DNA of 60,686 nt from DASZYT01 sp035545275 (GCA_035545275.1 DASZYT010000009.1:1-60686); one strand, 5' to 3'; shown: positions 41,715 through 49,923, counted from the stretch's first letter. Made by a program: numbers and translations. The notes: a model not told the origin generated them from the sequence alone.

Positions 41715-42443
41715 TTATTGTAGCAGCGATTCGTCGATGTCGAAGTTGACGTGCGTGTTGGTCACATCATCCAGCTCATCAAGCGCGTCCATGAGGCGCA
41801 TGATTTTGCCGGCGGTGTCTTTGTCGGTGATTTCCACCGTATTGTTGGGCACAAAGGTCAGCTCGGCTTCCACGATTTCTACACTGGCAGCGTTGAGTGC
41901 ATCGCGTACTTTGGCCAGGTCGGTCGGGGCAGTGTAGATGACACTTTCATCGCCTTCTTCTTGCATGTCCTCGGCACCGGCATCAAGTGCCTGCATCATC
42001 AAGTCATCGCCAGTGCCTTTCACGCGGATCATGCCCTTGCGTTCAAACTGAAACACCACGGCGCCCTTTTCGGCGATATTGCCGCCGTGCTTGGAAAAGG
42101 CCAGGCGCACTTCCGGATATGTGCGGTTGATGTTGTCGGTCGCCGTCTCGACCAAAATAGCCACGCCGCCCGGGCCGTAGCCCTCGTACATGACTTCCTG
42201 AATCTGCTCGCCGCCCAGTTTGCCGCTGCCACGGTCGATGGCGCGCTGGATGTTGGCCATGGGCATGTTGGCGCCCTTGGCTTTATCGATAGCGAGGCGC
42301 AGCGAAAAGTTCATGTCGGGGTCGGCACCACTGCGAGCAGCAATGGCGATATTGTTCGCCAGTTTGGTAAACACGGCGCCACGGGCCGCGTCTTTGGCGC
42401 CCTTTTGCCGCTTGATAGTGCTCCACTTGCTGTGACCAGACAT
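41715..42443 (-). CDS. yebC: YebC/PmpR family protein
   Basis: This 242-residue protein has the classic beginning MSGHSKWSTIKRQKGAKDAARG, ARSGADPDMNFSLRLAIDKAKGANMPMANIQRAIDRGSG, and GYGPGGVAILVE. Family members act as transcription regulators or help ribosomes through polyproline stretches. It has a good AAGGAG site. The usual yebC-ruvC neighbourhood is kept, with the C39-like gene inserted between. Confidence 0.95.
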   Translation of the reverse strand: MSGHSKWSTIKRQKGAKDAARGAVFTKLANNIAIAARSGADPDMNFSLRLAIDKAKGANMPMANIQRAIDRGSGKLGGEQIQEVMYEGYGPGGVAILVETATDNINRTYPEVRLAFSKHGGNIAEKGAVVFQFERKGMIRVKGTGDDLMMQALDAGAEDMQEEGDESVIYTAPTDLAKVRDALNAASVEIVEAELTFVPNNTVEITDKDTAGKIMRLMDALDELDDVTNTHVNFDIDESLLQ

Positions 42444-42587
42444 CCTGGAATTACTCCTTTTTGTACGTCGTTTCTATCTGTTATTTTAACACTGTACACG
42501 GTGTTATGGCAAATCTTCAAAAATCCGTTGCGTTTATAATACAAAGAGCTTATGCTTAATTTTATTCAGTAGAATTAATCACAACAC

Positions 42588-43265
42588 ATGCCTGTAATTG
42601 AGCTTCGAAATGTTACCCGCACGTATCGCCTAGGCGACGAGACTTTGAATGCGCTTGATAGTGTTTCGTTTTCAGTCGAACCAGGCGAATTCGTAGCCAT
42701 TACCGGGCCAAGCGGCTCGGGTAAATCGACGCTGGCAAATATTATCGGTGGGCTGGACCGACCCACGAGCGGCACAGTAGTTGTCGATGGTGAAGACCTG
42801 TCGCATCTGCATGATCACAAACTGTCGGCCTACCGCAACCGCCATATCGGCTTTGTTTTTCAATCTTTCAACCTGCAGGGTACCAACACGGCGCTCGAGA
42901 ACGTCATGCTACCACTGGTCTTTGCCAAATTCCGCTCCGGCCAGCGCAAAAAACGTGCCGCCGAATGCCTCCAGGCAGTCGGGCTGGGCGACCGCATGAA
43001 ACACAAGCCATACCAGTTGTCGGGCGGCCAGCGCCAACGCGTAGCCATCGCCCGGGCCCTTGCCATCAAACCCAGCATTATCATCGCAGACGAACCCACC
43101 GGCAACCTAGACAGTGCTCGGGGCGAAGAGATAATGAAGCTGCTCAAAGACCTGAACAAGCAGGGTATTACGCTCATCATCATCACCCACGACACCAACA
43201 TTGCCCGGCAGGCCGGCCGCATCGTACAGATTCGTGATGGCAAATTAAGCGAGCGGAGGGTTTAA
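42588..43265 (+). CDS. ABC transporter ATPase, MacB/LolD type
   Basis: This 225-residue ATPase has Walker A GPSGSGKSTL, the Q-loop region FVFQSFNLQGTNTALENV, the signature LSGGQRQRVAIARAL, Walker B IIIADEPTGNLDS and the switch His in IIITHD. The subfamily works with FtsX/MacB-like permeases in export or lipid/peptide extraction, not import. TATAAT at 42535-42540 implies a leader of about 40 nt. The permease follows 2 nt later. Confidence 0.93.
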   Translation: MPVIELRNVTRTYRLGDETLNALDSVSFSVEPGEFVAITGPSGSGKSTLANIIGGLDRPTSGTVVVDGEDLSHLHDHKLSAYRNRHIGFVFQSFNLQGTNTALENVMLPLVFAKFRSGQRKKRAAECLQAVGLGDRMKHKPYQLSGGQRQRVAIARALAIKPSIIIADEPTGNLDSARGEEIMKLLKDLNKQGITLIIITHDTNIARQAGRIVQIRDGKLSERRV

Positions 43266-43267
43266 GC

Positions 43268-44683
43268 ATGCGGTTCATCGACTACCTTCGACTAGCCTTT
43301 CACAACATCTGGCGGCAAAAGCTGCGGAGTGCACTTACTATTTTTGCGGTTGTCATCGGTGCCACCAGCATCACCATCATGTTGGCGGCAGTCTTCAGCC
43401 TCAAGGGCTTCATCACGAACCAATTTGAAGCCAACGGCACTTTCCAGCAAATCCAAGTCTCCCCGCAAACCGACATCAGCTGGGGCGACGGAGGTGGCGG
43501 AGGCCAAAACTGTGCGGACTGTGTAAAACTGACCGATTCGCTGGTCAATCAGATTGCCCAGGTGCAGCATGTAGCCGGCATATCACGCAATGTTCAAGTG
43601 GGCGGTTTTCAGGGCCTGAGTTACAACAATCAGAAATATCGCCTATACGGTGTGACCGCTTACGACACTAACGGCATTCAGACGGTCAACGTGTTGGCTG
43701 GCCGCGATATTGAATCTACCGACAAAGCGGGTGTTCTGACTATAACGTCCGACTATGCCGACAAGTTCGGTTTCAAGAATAACTATCAAGCGCTCATCGG
43801 CAAAAAGGTCGGCATACTTGCCCAAGGCTGGTACTCGGGCGTCGGCTCCGACCCCATCAAGCAGCAGCAGGAAATGCAAGTTTGGTTTTCGGCGCATCCC
43901 GGACAGCCCGGCAACTCTTACACCCCGCCGCCTATCACATTGACGGGTACTATCGTGGGTGTTGTCAGCACTGACCACCAAAGCTATTCGGTACGCGTAC
44001 CGATGGAGTGGGCCCGCGGTATGGACAAGCAGCAAAATTACCAACCCGCCTCACAAGGTAACTGTTTTAATGGCGTCTGCCAAGAGACCCCAGCAAAGCT
44101 CACCGTTACTGACATGGTGGCCAAAAACGGTTACGACTCCTTGATAGTCAAGGTCGACAAATCGTCCAACGCCGCTACGGTTGCCAAGACCATCCGCAAC
44201 AAGTTCAAGGTCGGCGCGGCGGATGCCCAAACCGAAATAAAACAGCAGCTGGCAATCTTCAACATTTTGGGGTATGTACTCGGTGGCATCGGTGGCATCG
44301 CTCTCATCGTCGCGGCGGTCGGTGTCGTCAACACCATGGTTATGGCGATACTGGAGCGTACCCGTGAAATCGGCGTCATGCGTGCGGTGGGCGCCCGTAG
44401 CTCAACCGTCAGCCGCTTGTTCACGTTTGAGGCGGCTTTGCTCGGTTTCTTTGGCGGCCTCATTGGCCTCGGTGTCGGCTATGTCGCCGTGCTCATCGCC
44501 AATCCGATAGTCAATCACCAGCTCAAGGGCAACAACATTAAGTCAAGCAACATCATCACTCTGCCTATTTGGCTCATCATCGGCGTGGTCGCGCTCACGA
44601 CCCTCATCGGTATACTGGCTGGCCTTTACCCTGCCCGTCGCGCCGCTAAGCTTGATCCGGTCGAAGCGCTTCACTACGAGTAG
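43268..44683 (+). CDS. ABC transporter permease, MacB/FtsX type
   Basis: This 471-residue permease has one N-terminal membrane helix (LRSALTIFAVVIGATSITIMLAAVF). A large external MacB_PCD-like domain (about residues 45-330) and three C-terminal spans follow, beginning IAGIALIVAAVGVVNTMVMAILERTREIGVMRAVGA, with a final GLYPARRAAKLDPVEALHYE. It forms a mechanotransmission-type exporter with the adjacent ATPase; the cargo is unknown. Its 3' end overlaps convergent comEC by 38 nt. Confidence 0.92.
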   Translation: MRFIDYLRLAFHNIWRQKLRSALTIFAVVIGATSITIMLAAVFSLKGFITNQFEANGTFQQIQVSPQTDISWGDGGGGGQNCADCVKLTDSLVNQIAQVQHVAGISRNVQVGGFQGLSYNNQKYRLYGVTAYDTNGIQTVNVLAGRDIESTDKAGVLTITSDYADKFGFKNNYQALIGKKVGILAQGWYSGVGSDPIKQQQEMQVWFSAHPGQPGNSYTPPPITLTGTIVGVVSTDHQSYSVRVPMEWARGMDKQQNYQPASQGNCFNGVCQETPAKLTVTDMVAKNGYDSLIVKVDKSSNAATVAKTIRNKFKVGAADAQTEIKQQLAIFNILGYVLGGIGGIALIVAAVGVVNTMVMAILERTREIGVMRAVGARSSTVSRLFTFEAALLGFFGGLIGLGVGYVAVLIANPIVNHQLKGNNIKSSNIITLPIWLIIGVVALTTLIGILAGLYPARRAAKLDPVEALHYE

Positions 44684-46154
44684 CTTCCGCGCCTATCGCC
44701 TTGGGCCATTGTTTCACCCGACGCCACAACACCAGGCTTAGCAAAGCTGCGACGACGTACATGAGCAGCATGTCCACGAGTGGGAAGGCCAGGTTTTGCG
44801 CAAAAACATGCGGGATGCGGCTGAGCAGGTGCGCCACATCCAGCATGTAGGTCAGTAAGAGGCGCGCTGGCCACGCGAACCACCCAGCCATCGCCGGAAC
44901 AAGCATGCCGGCAAGTCCGGCCACAAAGCCCAGCAGCATGGCAAGCGGAATGAGCGCCACCACCAGCACGTTTGCCACGAGCCCGATGAACGACATCTGG
45001 CCGAATGTGTGTAGCACAAAGGGTAACGTCATAATTTCGGCGCACAAGCTTTCCAACGCGACTGCCAGCAGCAGGGAAGACTGCCATCTGGCCGACCACC
45101 TGGCCCGTATCAGCGGTGCCAGCACCATGACGCCATAAAATGCCAGAAAGCTGAGATACCAGCTAGTATCGGTCCACACATAATAGGGACTGGCCCAGGC
45201 CGTAATAGCTGCTGCCAGCGCAATAAGCGTCAAGGGCTTGAATTTCCTGCCATAATACCCTGCTCCAATGCTTAACAAGCTAACTATTGCGGCACGCACG
45301 ATACTGGCACTTGCCCCCGCAAAGAGCAAAAAGAAGCCAATGAGTCCCAGAGACAACATAGTGGTCAGACGCTTGGAACGCTTGCCGCTTGCCCGCTCGG
45401 CAGCCCGCAGCAAAATCGTCAAGTTGTACCCGCTCACGGCGATGATGTGTGTGAGCCCTACCATGAGCAGATCCTGCGAAACTTGCTGCGGCAATGTGTT
45501 GCGCTGCCCGATGAGTAATCCCATAGCGAACGAGGCTAACGGTTCCGGCAACGCCGATTGCATACCAGCTGCAAACCGGCGACGCAGCTCGTTCACCACA
45601 GTGTTATGGTGCGACAGTGCTGTCACCTGAGCATAGCTCATGCGCGCCTGGTTGGCGCCCAGAGTAGACCGTAGTTTGCCACTCACCTGCACCCTATCGC
45701 CTGCAAAGACCGCATTCGTACCGAAACCGCTCAGCGCAACCTTGCCCGTCAGGCGATGGCCGTTTGCCACAACATCTTTGGCCACGAAGCTCAGCTGTGA
45801 ATTTTTGCCGTACACGGCATCTTCGGTAGAAGTCGCAACAAGCGTAACTTTGTGGTCGTAGAGCTGTTGCCAGTCGGCCAATTTGGTCATATATAACGAG
45901 CCCCGCCACCAGCCCAATACCAACCCGAACACCACAATCCACAGCAACGTACGCCAGCTGCGCTTTCGGAGCACAAGCATAAGTGGCAGTAAGCACAACA
46001 CCCACCAGTCAGCACTCATCAGCCGCCCTGTGTGTGCCAACCCTACTCCAACTAAGAAAGCCATACAAAAGCCGAGTGCCAGCGTAGGTCGCTTAAAAGC
46101 TTTTAGGATGCGCATATTAAAAACTAACCGCAACGAGTGGGGCAGCGCAAGCAT
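44646..46154 (-). CDS. comEC: ComEC/Rec2 DNA-uptake channel
   Basis: ComEC brings single-stranded DNA through the cytoplasmic membrane. The 502-residue protein has a DUF4131-like external OB region, then the competence domain with HIIAVSGYNLTILLRA and many membrane spans to the end. The metallo-beta-lactamase domain found at the C terminus of many ComECs is absent. The start at 46154 has AGAGG 5 nt upstream. Together with the pilus genes it supports natural competence, as expected for CPR bacteria. No comEA is in the window. Confidence 0.9.
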   Translation of the reverse strand: MLALPHSLRLVFNMRILKAFKRPTLALGFCMAFLVGVGLAHTGRLMSADWWVLCLLPLMLVLRKRSWRTLLWIVVFGLVLGWWRGSLYMTKLADWQQLYDHKVTLVATSTEDAVYGKNSQLSFVAKDVVANGHRLTGKVALSGFGTNAVFAGDRVQVSGKLRSTLGANQARMSYAQVTALSHHNTVVNELRRRFAAGMQSALPEPLASFAMGLLIGQRNTLPQQVSQDLLMVGLTHIIAVSGYNLTILLRAAERASGKRSKRLTTMLSLGLIGFFLLFAGASASIVRAAIVSLLSIGAGYYGRKFKPLTLIALAAAITAWASPYYVWTDTSWYLSFLAFYGVMVLAPLIRARWSARWQSSLLLAVALESLCAEIMTLPFVLHTFGQMSFIGLVANVLVVALIPLAMLLGFVAGLAGMLVPAMAGWFAWPARLLLTYMLDVAHLLSRIPHVFAQNLAFPLVDMLLMYVVAALLSLVLWRRVKQWPKAIGAEATRSEALRPDQA

Positions 46155-46222
46155 AAGCACCTCTGTTAATTTACTGGAAATGGCTAAAAAGTGGAGTACA
46201 CTGTAGATATTAGAGGAGGCAC

Positions 46223-46921
46223 ATGGCCAGTTCTACCCGCCCGCCCAAACCGATTCGACCACCTACTGGACCCATTGCTGAGCTCTTTCGCTCTGCGCAG
46301 CGTATGGCTTTCAGCAAGGGTGAAATTATTTTGAGGCCCGACGACGGCCCACCGGGTATTTTTTATATCGAAGCGGGTTACGTAAAAATATTTTCCATCA
46401 ACGACCGTGGTGAAGAATACGTACACATCATTTACGGTCCCGGGGAAATATTTCCCCTCATTTGGACCATGGCTCAACAGCAACGCAGCGTGTTTTACAA
46501 GGCAATCACGTCTTGCACGCTTCTTCATGCGTTTGGTAAAACATTTTTGCAAGACATCAAGCAAAAGCCCGAACAATGTTTTGCTGTACTTGAACAAGTT
46601 ACCAAGCAATTCAACATTTATACACATCGCGTAGATAACCTAGAGTATAAATACGGCCGCGAGCGGCTCGTTTACCGCCTGCTATTTTTGGCCAGCCGCT
46701 TCGGCGAGCACCAAAACGGTAGCGTAGTCCTGCCGCCCATTACCCAGCAAGATATCGCTGGTTCCATCAATCTGTCTCGCGAGAGCGCCAGCCGCGAAAT
46801 CGAACGCCTAGAGAGACAGGGTCTAGTCAGTTACAACGGCCGCAGCATGATACTTACCGACGTTGAAGCGCTCAGCAAAGAAATCAAAGGCGTTGATCTA
46901 GCTCGCTGGGGCTTGCACTAA
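46223..46921 (+). CDS. Crp/Fnr family transcription regulator
   Basis: This 232-residue protein has an N-terminal cyclic-nucleotide-binding-type beta roll (KGEIILRPDDGPPGIFYIEAGYVKIFSINDRGEEYVHIIYGPGEIF) and a long dimer helix. The C-terminal winged helix has the recognition helix NLSRESASREIERLERQGLV. The phosphate-binding motif of Crp (RxS) is not obvious and there is no Fnr-type cysteine cluster, so the signal is unknown. The start has AGGAGG. It is divergent from comEC, so it may control that gene; this is inference. Confidence 0.88.
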   Translation: MASSTRPPKPIRPPTGPIAELFRSAQRMAFSKGEIILRPDDGPPGIFYIEAGYVKIFSINDRGEEYVHIIYGPGEIFPLIWTMAQQQRSVFYKAITSCTLLHAFGKTFLQDIKQKPEQCFAVLEQVTKQFNIYTHRVDNLEYKYGRERLVYRLLFLASRFGEHQNGSVVLPPITQQDIAGSINLSRESASREIERLERQGLVSYNGRSMILTDVEALSKEIKGVDLARWGLH

Positions 46922-47003
46922 ACTGTGACAAGTATCACTCTTTGGAAAGCATAAGCTTTTATACTATAGTGGTAGAAAGCAATCTTTAAATCACGGAGTT
47001 CGC

Positions 47004-47561
47004 ATGGCTACAAATAAAAAAGAGAAAAGAAAAGTAATTGACAAAACATTAACGGCCTTCGGAGTAGTAGCCACGGTGTTATTGCTAGCCGTGGGTAGCC
47101 TGGCGTGGTGGGCGTCTTCATTCACTACCACTAACGTACACGACCAATTAGCCGACCAAAAGATCTACTTCCCAGAGAAAGGCTCCGCAGCATTGACCTC
47201 CCTGCCTGCTACAGACCAGGCTCAGGTCAGCAAGTATGCCGGGCAGCAAGTACTCACCGGTGCCCAGGCCAAGGTATTCGCCGACAATTACATTGCGGTA
47301 CATCTAGAGGAAATCGGCGGTGGCAAAACTTACTCCGAGGTTAGCGCCCTGGCGCAAAAAGATCCTACCAATACTAAGCTGCAAAACGAAGCCAACACGT
47401 TATTCAAGGGTGAAACGCTCCGTGGCCTATTGCTCGGGGATGCCTATGCGTTCGGAACAGTCGGAGCAATTGCAGGCTACGCCGCTATCGCTTCGTTCGT
47501 CGCTGCGGGCGTGATGTTTGTACTCGTACTGCTGGGTTTGCGCCATTTGTGGAGCTTATAG
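47004..47561 (+). CDS. Two-span membrane protein
   Basis: This 185-residue protein has membrane segments near residues 18-37 and 155-180, with an external helical domain between (YAGQQVLTGAQAKVFADNYIAVHLEEI). Such proteins occur in Actinobacteria and CPR without known function. The start has ACGGAG upstream. A promoter with TTGGAA and TATACT lies about 40 nt earlier. The polysaccharide deacetylase gene follows 32 nt downstream. Confidence 0.7.
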   Translation: MATNKKEKRKVIDKTLTAFGVVATVLLLAVGSLAWWASSFTTTNVHDQLADQKIYFPEKGSAALTSLPATDQAQVSKYAGQQVLTGAQAKVFADNYIAVHLEEIGGGKTYSEVSALAQKDPTNTKLQNEANTLFKGETLRGLLLGDAYAFGTVGAIAGYAAIASFVAAGVMFVLVLLGLRHLWSL

Positions 47562-47593
47562 CCCAAGGTAAAGCGTAGGGCGAGAGGCCAGCC

Positions 47594-48307
47594 ATGATCG
47601 TACTCGCCAGCATCATCCTTGTGCTCGGGCTGCTATTTGCGGCTGGTTTTGTACCACGCCTACCGCTCTTTTCCCGTTCGCGATTACGCACCAGCGATAA
47701 GGTTGTTGCACTTACCTTCGACGATGGTCCCAGCCCTTATACGCCACAGGTGTTGAAAGTGCTAAAACGCTACCACGTGCGTGCCACCTTCTTTGTGATT
47801 GGTGAAAATGTGAAAAAATATCCTGTCCTGGCAAGGCGTATCGTCACTAGCAGGCACGTCCTTGCCAACCACAGCAATGATCACGACCTATCGAATATGC
47901 TCGTCAGTGGGCCATGGGCCACTGTCCGTAACGTACAGACTGCCAATCTTACTATCACCAAAGCCACCGGCGTAGTCCCCGCCCTGTATCGGCCGCCGCA
48001 CGGCTATCGCAGCCTTTGGGGAGCTTATGCCCTACGTCGATCCGGCTTCCATATCGTCAACTGGGACAATATGACATTCGACTACCGCGCCAGCATCAGC
48101 CCACAGTGGATTGAGCGGCGCATTCTCAAAAAGGTGAAGCCGGGCAGCATTATTGTTTTACACGACGGCAAAGAAACAAGACGTGATATGTATCGCGGCA
48201 ACATGCTTGCTGCTTTACCGCACATTATCGAGGGTTTGCAAGCCCAAGGCTATCAGTTCCAAACTGTCGATAAACTACTCAACATACCCGCACACAAAAC
48301 GACTTAA
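47594..48307 (+). CDS. Polysaccharide deacetylase (NodB domain)
   Basis: This 237-residue protein is anchored by an N-terminal membrane segment and has a NodB carbohydrate-esterase 4 domain. The motifs are TFDDGPSPY (catalytic Asp and metal Asp), ANHSNDHDL (metal-binding His pair), RPPHGYRSLWG and SIIVLHDGKE (catalytic His). It removes acetyl groups from peptidoglycan or another amino sugar polymer outside the membrane, which in other bacteria gives lysozyme resistance. The substrate here is unproven. Confidence 0.92.
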   Translation: MIVLASIILVLGLLFAAGFVPRLPLFSRSRLRTSDKVVALTFDDGPSPYTPQVLKVLKRYHVRATFFVIGENVKKYPVLARRIVTSRHVLANHSNDHDLSNMLVSGPWATVRNVQTANLTITKATGVVPALYRPPHGYRSLWGAYALRRSGFHIVNWDNMTFDYRASISPQWIERRILKKVKPGSIIVLHDGKETRRDMYRGNMLAALPHIIEGLQAQGYQFQTVDKLLNIPAHKTT

Positions 48308-48330
48308 GTGCACCCGTGTGAGTATTCTCA

Positions 48331-48358
48331 TTGCACGCTTCCCAGTGCGTTATATCAT
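48331..48358 (+). promoter_or_regulatory. Promoter of the Gmad2-domain gene
   Basis: TTGCAC, 16-bp spacer, TATCAT, ending 6 nt before the ATG: a complete promoter with a predicted leaderless start. Confidence 0.7.
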
Positions 48359-48364
48359 GAGGAT

Positions 48365-48913
48365 ATGAAAGGCTATCGACGCAACACCACCGGAAACATC
48401 ATTGCCACCATTCTCGTGGCAGTACTCTTCGTGATTCTTCTGGCTGTAGCCGCATACATCCCCTACCGCTTGCAGCAAAACACAATTGACGACTTAAATA
48501 GCAAGGTATCCAGCCTAAATTCCCAGCTGCAACACAAGCAGACTTCGCCCTCGTCTTCAACCAGCACTACCACCACGACCTATACATCCAAGAGTGGCGT
48601 AAAAATCACCGTATACCAGCCCCAGAGTAATGCTGTAGTGTCTAGTCCCGTTGCCGTTATCGGCCTCGTTCCGGGCAACTGGTCATTTGAGGCAACTTTT
48701 CCAGCCAAACTCGTCGACAGCCAGGGTAATGTCGTCGCCCAAACTACCGCCCATGTAGTGGGTGATTGGATGACAAGCCAGCCGACACCTTTCTCGGCTC
48801 AGTTTACCTATACCGCCAAGCCCACCGGCAACGGTACATTGGTGCTGCAAAAGGACAACCCCTCCGGGCAACCGGCCAACGATGATTCCGTATCCATACC
48901 TATAAAGTTTTAG
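48365..48913 (+). CDS. Secreted/anchored Gmad2 Ig-like domain protein
   Basis: This 182-residue protein has an N-terminal membrane anchor (IIATILVAVLFVILLAVAAYI), a short coiled coil, a Ser/Thr linker, and a Gmad2-type Ig-like domain (ITVYQPQSNAVVSSPVAVIG ... NWSFEATFPAKLVDSQGNVV ... TLVLQKDNPSG). Gmad2 domains are found in spore-germination and surface proteins and are thought to bind ligands. I chose the ATG set by the promoter; the longer upstream frame has no signal. Confidence 0.8.
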   Translation: MKGYRRNTTGNIIATILVAVLFVILLAVAAYIPYRLQQNTIDDLNSKVSSLNSQLQHKQTSPSSSTSTTTTTYTSKSGVKITVYQPQSNAVVSSPVAVIGLVPGNWSFEATFPAKLVDSQGNVVAQTTAHVVGDWMTSQPTPFSAQFTYTAKPTGNGTLVLQKDNPSGQPANDDSVSIPIKF

Positions 48914-48922
48914 GCAATCTCG

Positions 48923-49141
48923 CTAGCGTGCCTTGCGCCTGCCCCAGCTGACATTGTTCCAAAAACGTTCATGCACAAAGTAAAACACTGTGCTCGAGAT
49001 GTTGGTCAATACCGTCACCGCGATGGTCGTCCCTACGTGATGCGTCAGTGCATACACGATTATCAGGTCGGCCACCACTATCAGCACGCGGAATGTAATA
49101 GATTTGGTAATGGAACGTGTGTTTGTTTCGGTAAAAGCCAT
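48923..49141 (-). CDS. DUF2061 family small membrane protein
   Basis: This 72-residue protein with two membrane segments has the family pattern TRSITKSITFRVLIVVADLIIVY and, later, FYFVHERFWNNVSWG. DUF2061 proteins are widespread and of unknown function. I chose the ATG 7 nt after TATCAT; the longer frame would run through a tRNA-Lys fragment. Confidence 0.82.
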   Translation of the reverse strand: MAFTETNTRSITKSITFRVLIVVADLIIVYALTHHVGTTIAVTVLTNISSTVFYFVHERFWNNVSWGRRKAR

Positions 49142-49185
49142 TACGTTTATGATACCATCTGGTGATAATTGAATCTTACGTAAAG

Positions 49186-49205
49186 TTTGGAGGGCCCAGT
49201 GGGAC
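49186..49205 (-). repeat. Copy of the tRNA-Lys 3' end
   Basis: Twenty bases identical to 49333-49352, the acceptor and T-arm 3' strand with CCA of tRNA-Lys, lie 147 bp beyond the real 3' end. Between them are hairpins (for example 49276-49295) and a T-arm-like GTGGGTTCGAAAT. This resembles the tRNA-His case and may be an integration scar. Confidence 0.6.
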
Positions 49206-49295
49206 AATGCACGTTAATCTGTGCGCCGAGTAAACTCGGGCAACAAACTAACGACCGAACCGCATGTGGGTTCGAAATCCGCCAACTGGCGGATT

Positions 49296-49339
49296 CTCCA
49301 AATTCAAAACCCCTCTTACGAGGGGTACTGAATTTGGAG
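49296..49339 (-). terminator. Hairpin terminator whose stem includes the tRNA-Lys 3' end
   Basis: An 11-bp outer stem CTCCAAATTCA/TGAATTTGGAG begins in the discriminator and CCA of tRNA-Lys. An inner ACCCCTC/GAGGGGT stem follows. On the minus strand the 3' arm includes GGGGTTTTG. Confidence 0.65.
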
Positions 49340-49411
49340 GGCCCAGTGGGACTCGAACCCACGACACGAGGCTTAAAAGGCCTCTGCTCTAACCAACTGA
49401 GCTATGGGCCC
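49335..49411 (-). tRNA. tRNA-Lys (anticodon TTT)
   Basis: On the minus strand the acceptor stem is GGGCCCA/TGGGCCC. The anticodon arm GAGGC, loop CTTTTAA, GCCTC gives TTT. The T arm is GTGGG-TTCGAGT-CCCAC and CCA is encoded. The discriminator base is U, unusual for tRNA-Lys. Confidence 0.94.
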
Positions 49412-49542
49412 ACGTCGCAGTGCGACGCCAGTTTCCGTTTCGGCAAAACTAGCTTTTGGCTGCTTTTGCCGAACTACAACTTATGTCGACTGCTCCTTTC
49501 GACGCCGCATTCAGTCGCTTCGCTCCTTGGGTTGCGTCGTCG
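49412..49542 (-). ncRNA. Structured leader upstream of tRNA-Lys
   Basis: On the minus strand helix 1 pairs 49533-49542 with 49500-49509, and its loop holds CCCAAGGAGC and GCGACTGAA. CGACTG can form a pseudoknot with CAGTCG downstream. Helix 2 is TTCGGCAAAA/TTTTGCCGAA. Helix 3 is CGTCGC-ACT-GCGACG, then one T, then the tRNA. It matches the tRNA-His leader in order and loop sequence with compensating changes in the stems. The promoter is not clear. 49543-49632 holds nothing else. Confidence 0.7.
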
Positions 49543-49632
49543 GGCAAAACCCTTAGGTCTTGCGGGGCTGCATTTTCACATAAATAGGAAAATAACTCCT
49601 TACATTATCTGTATTTTTGCCAAAAAGTCAAT

Positions 49633-49905
49633 CTAGGCAGCCTCGTGGGGCACCACCAGTTCGGTGTCGTATACAATGGCATGCGTATCTACTCGTTGCA
49701 ACAAAGCCAACACGTCTGGATTTATTGGCTTGCTTGGGTCTGTATCAGTAAGTCCAGCCTCAGCGCGCAGATCCTCGAGAGCCTGCTCGATAATCCGCTC
49801 AGCCATATCCCCTACCAAACCAGAGTGCCCCGATTCTCGGTACGCAATCATCGCCTGAGGTATCCGACCATCCGGCGTTAAGGTTCGTCTGTGTGTTTCG
49901 GTCAT
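49633..49905 (-). CDS. 90-residue hypothetical protein
   Basis: A soluble acidic protein (MTETHRRTLTPDGRIPQAM..., AERIIEQALEDLRAEAG) of no recognised family. The ATG chosen follows AAAGGA; the frame continues five codons upstream without support. Its leader contains a terminator hairpin only 19 nt before the start codon and a competing upstream segment, so expression may depend on read-through. Confidence 0.6.
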   Translation of the reverse strand: MTETHRRTLTPDGRIPQAMIAYRESGHSGLVGDMAERIIEQALEDLRAEAGLTDTDPSKPINPDVLALLQRVDTHAIVYDTELVVPHEAA

Positions 49906-49923
49906 AACATTTCCTTTCAAAGA

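Noticed and set aside
47004..47561. Calling this gene LigA-like dioxygenase
   Set aside because: The sequence is a two-span membrane protein without metal-binding motifs; such database names are known mis-annotations.
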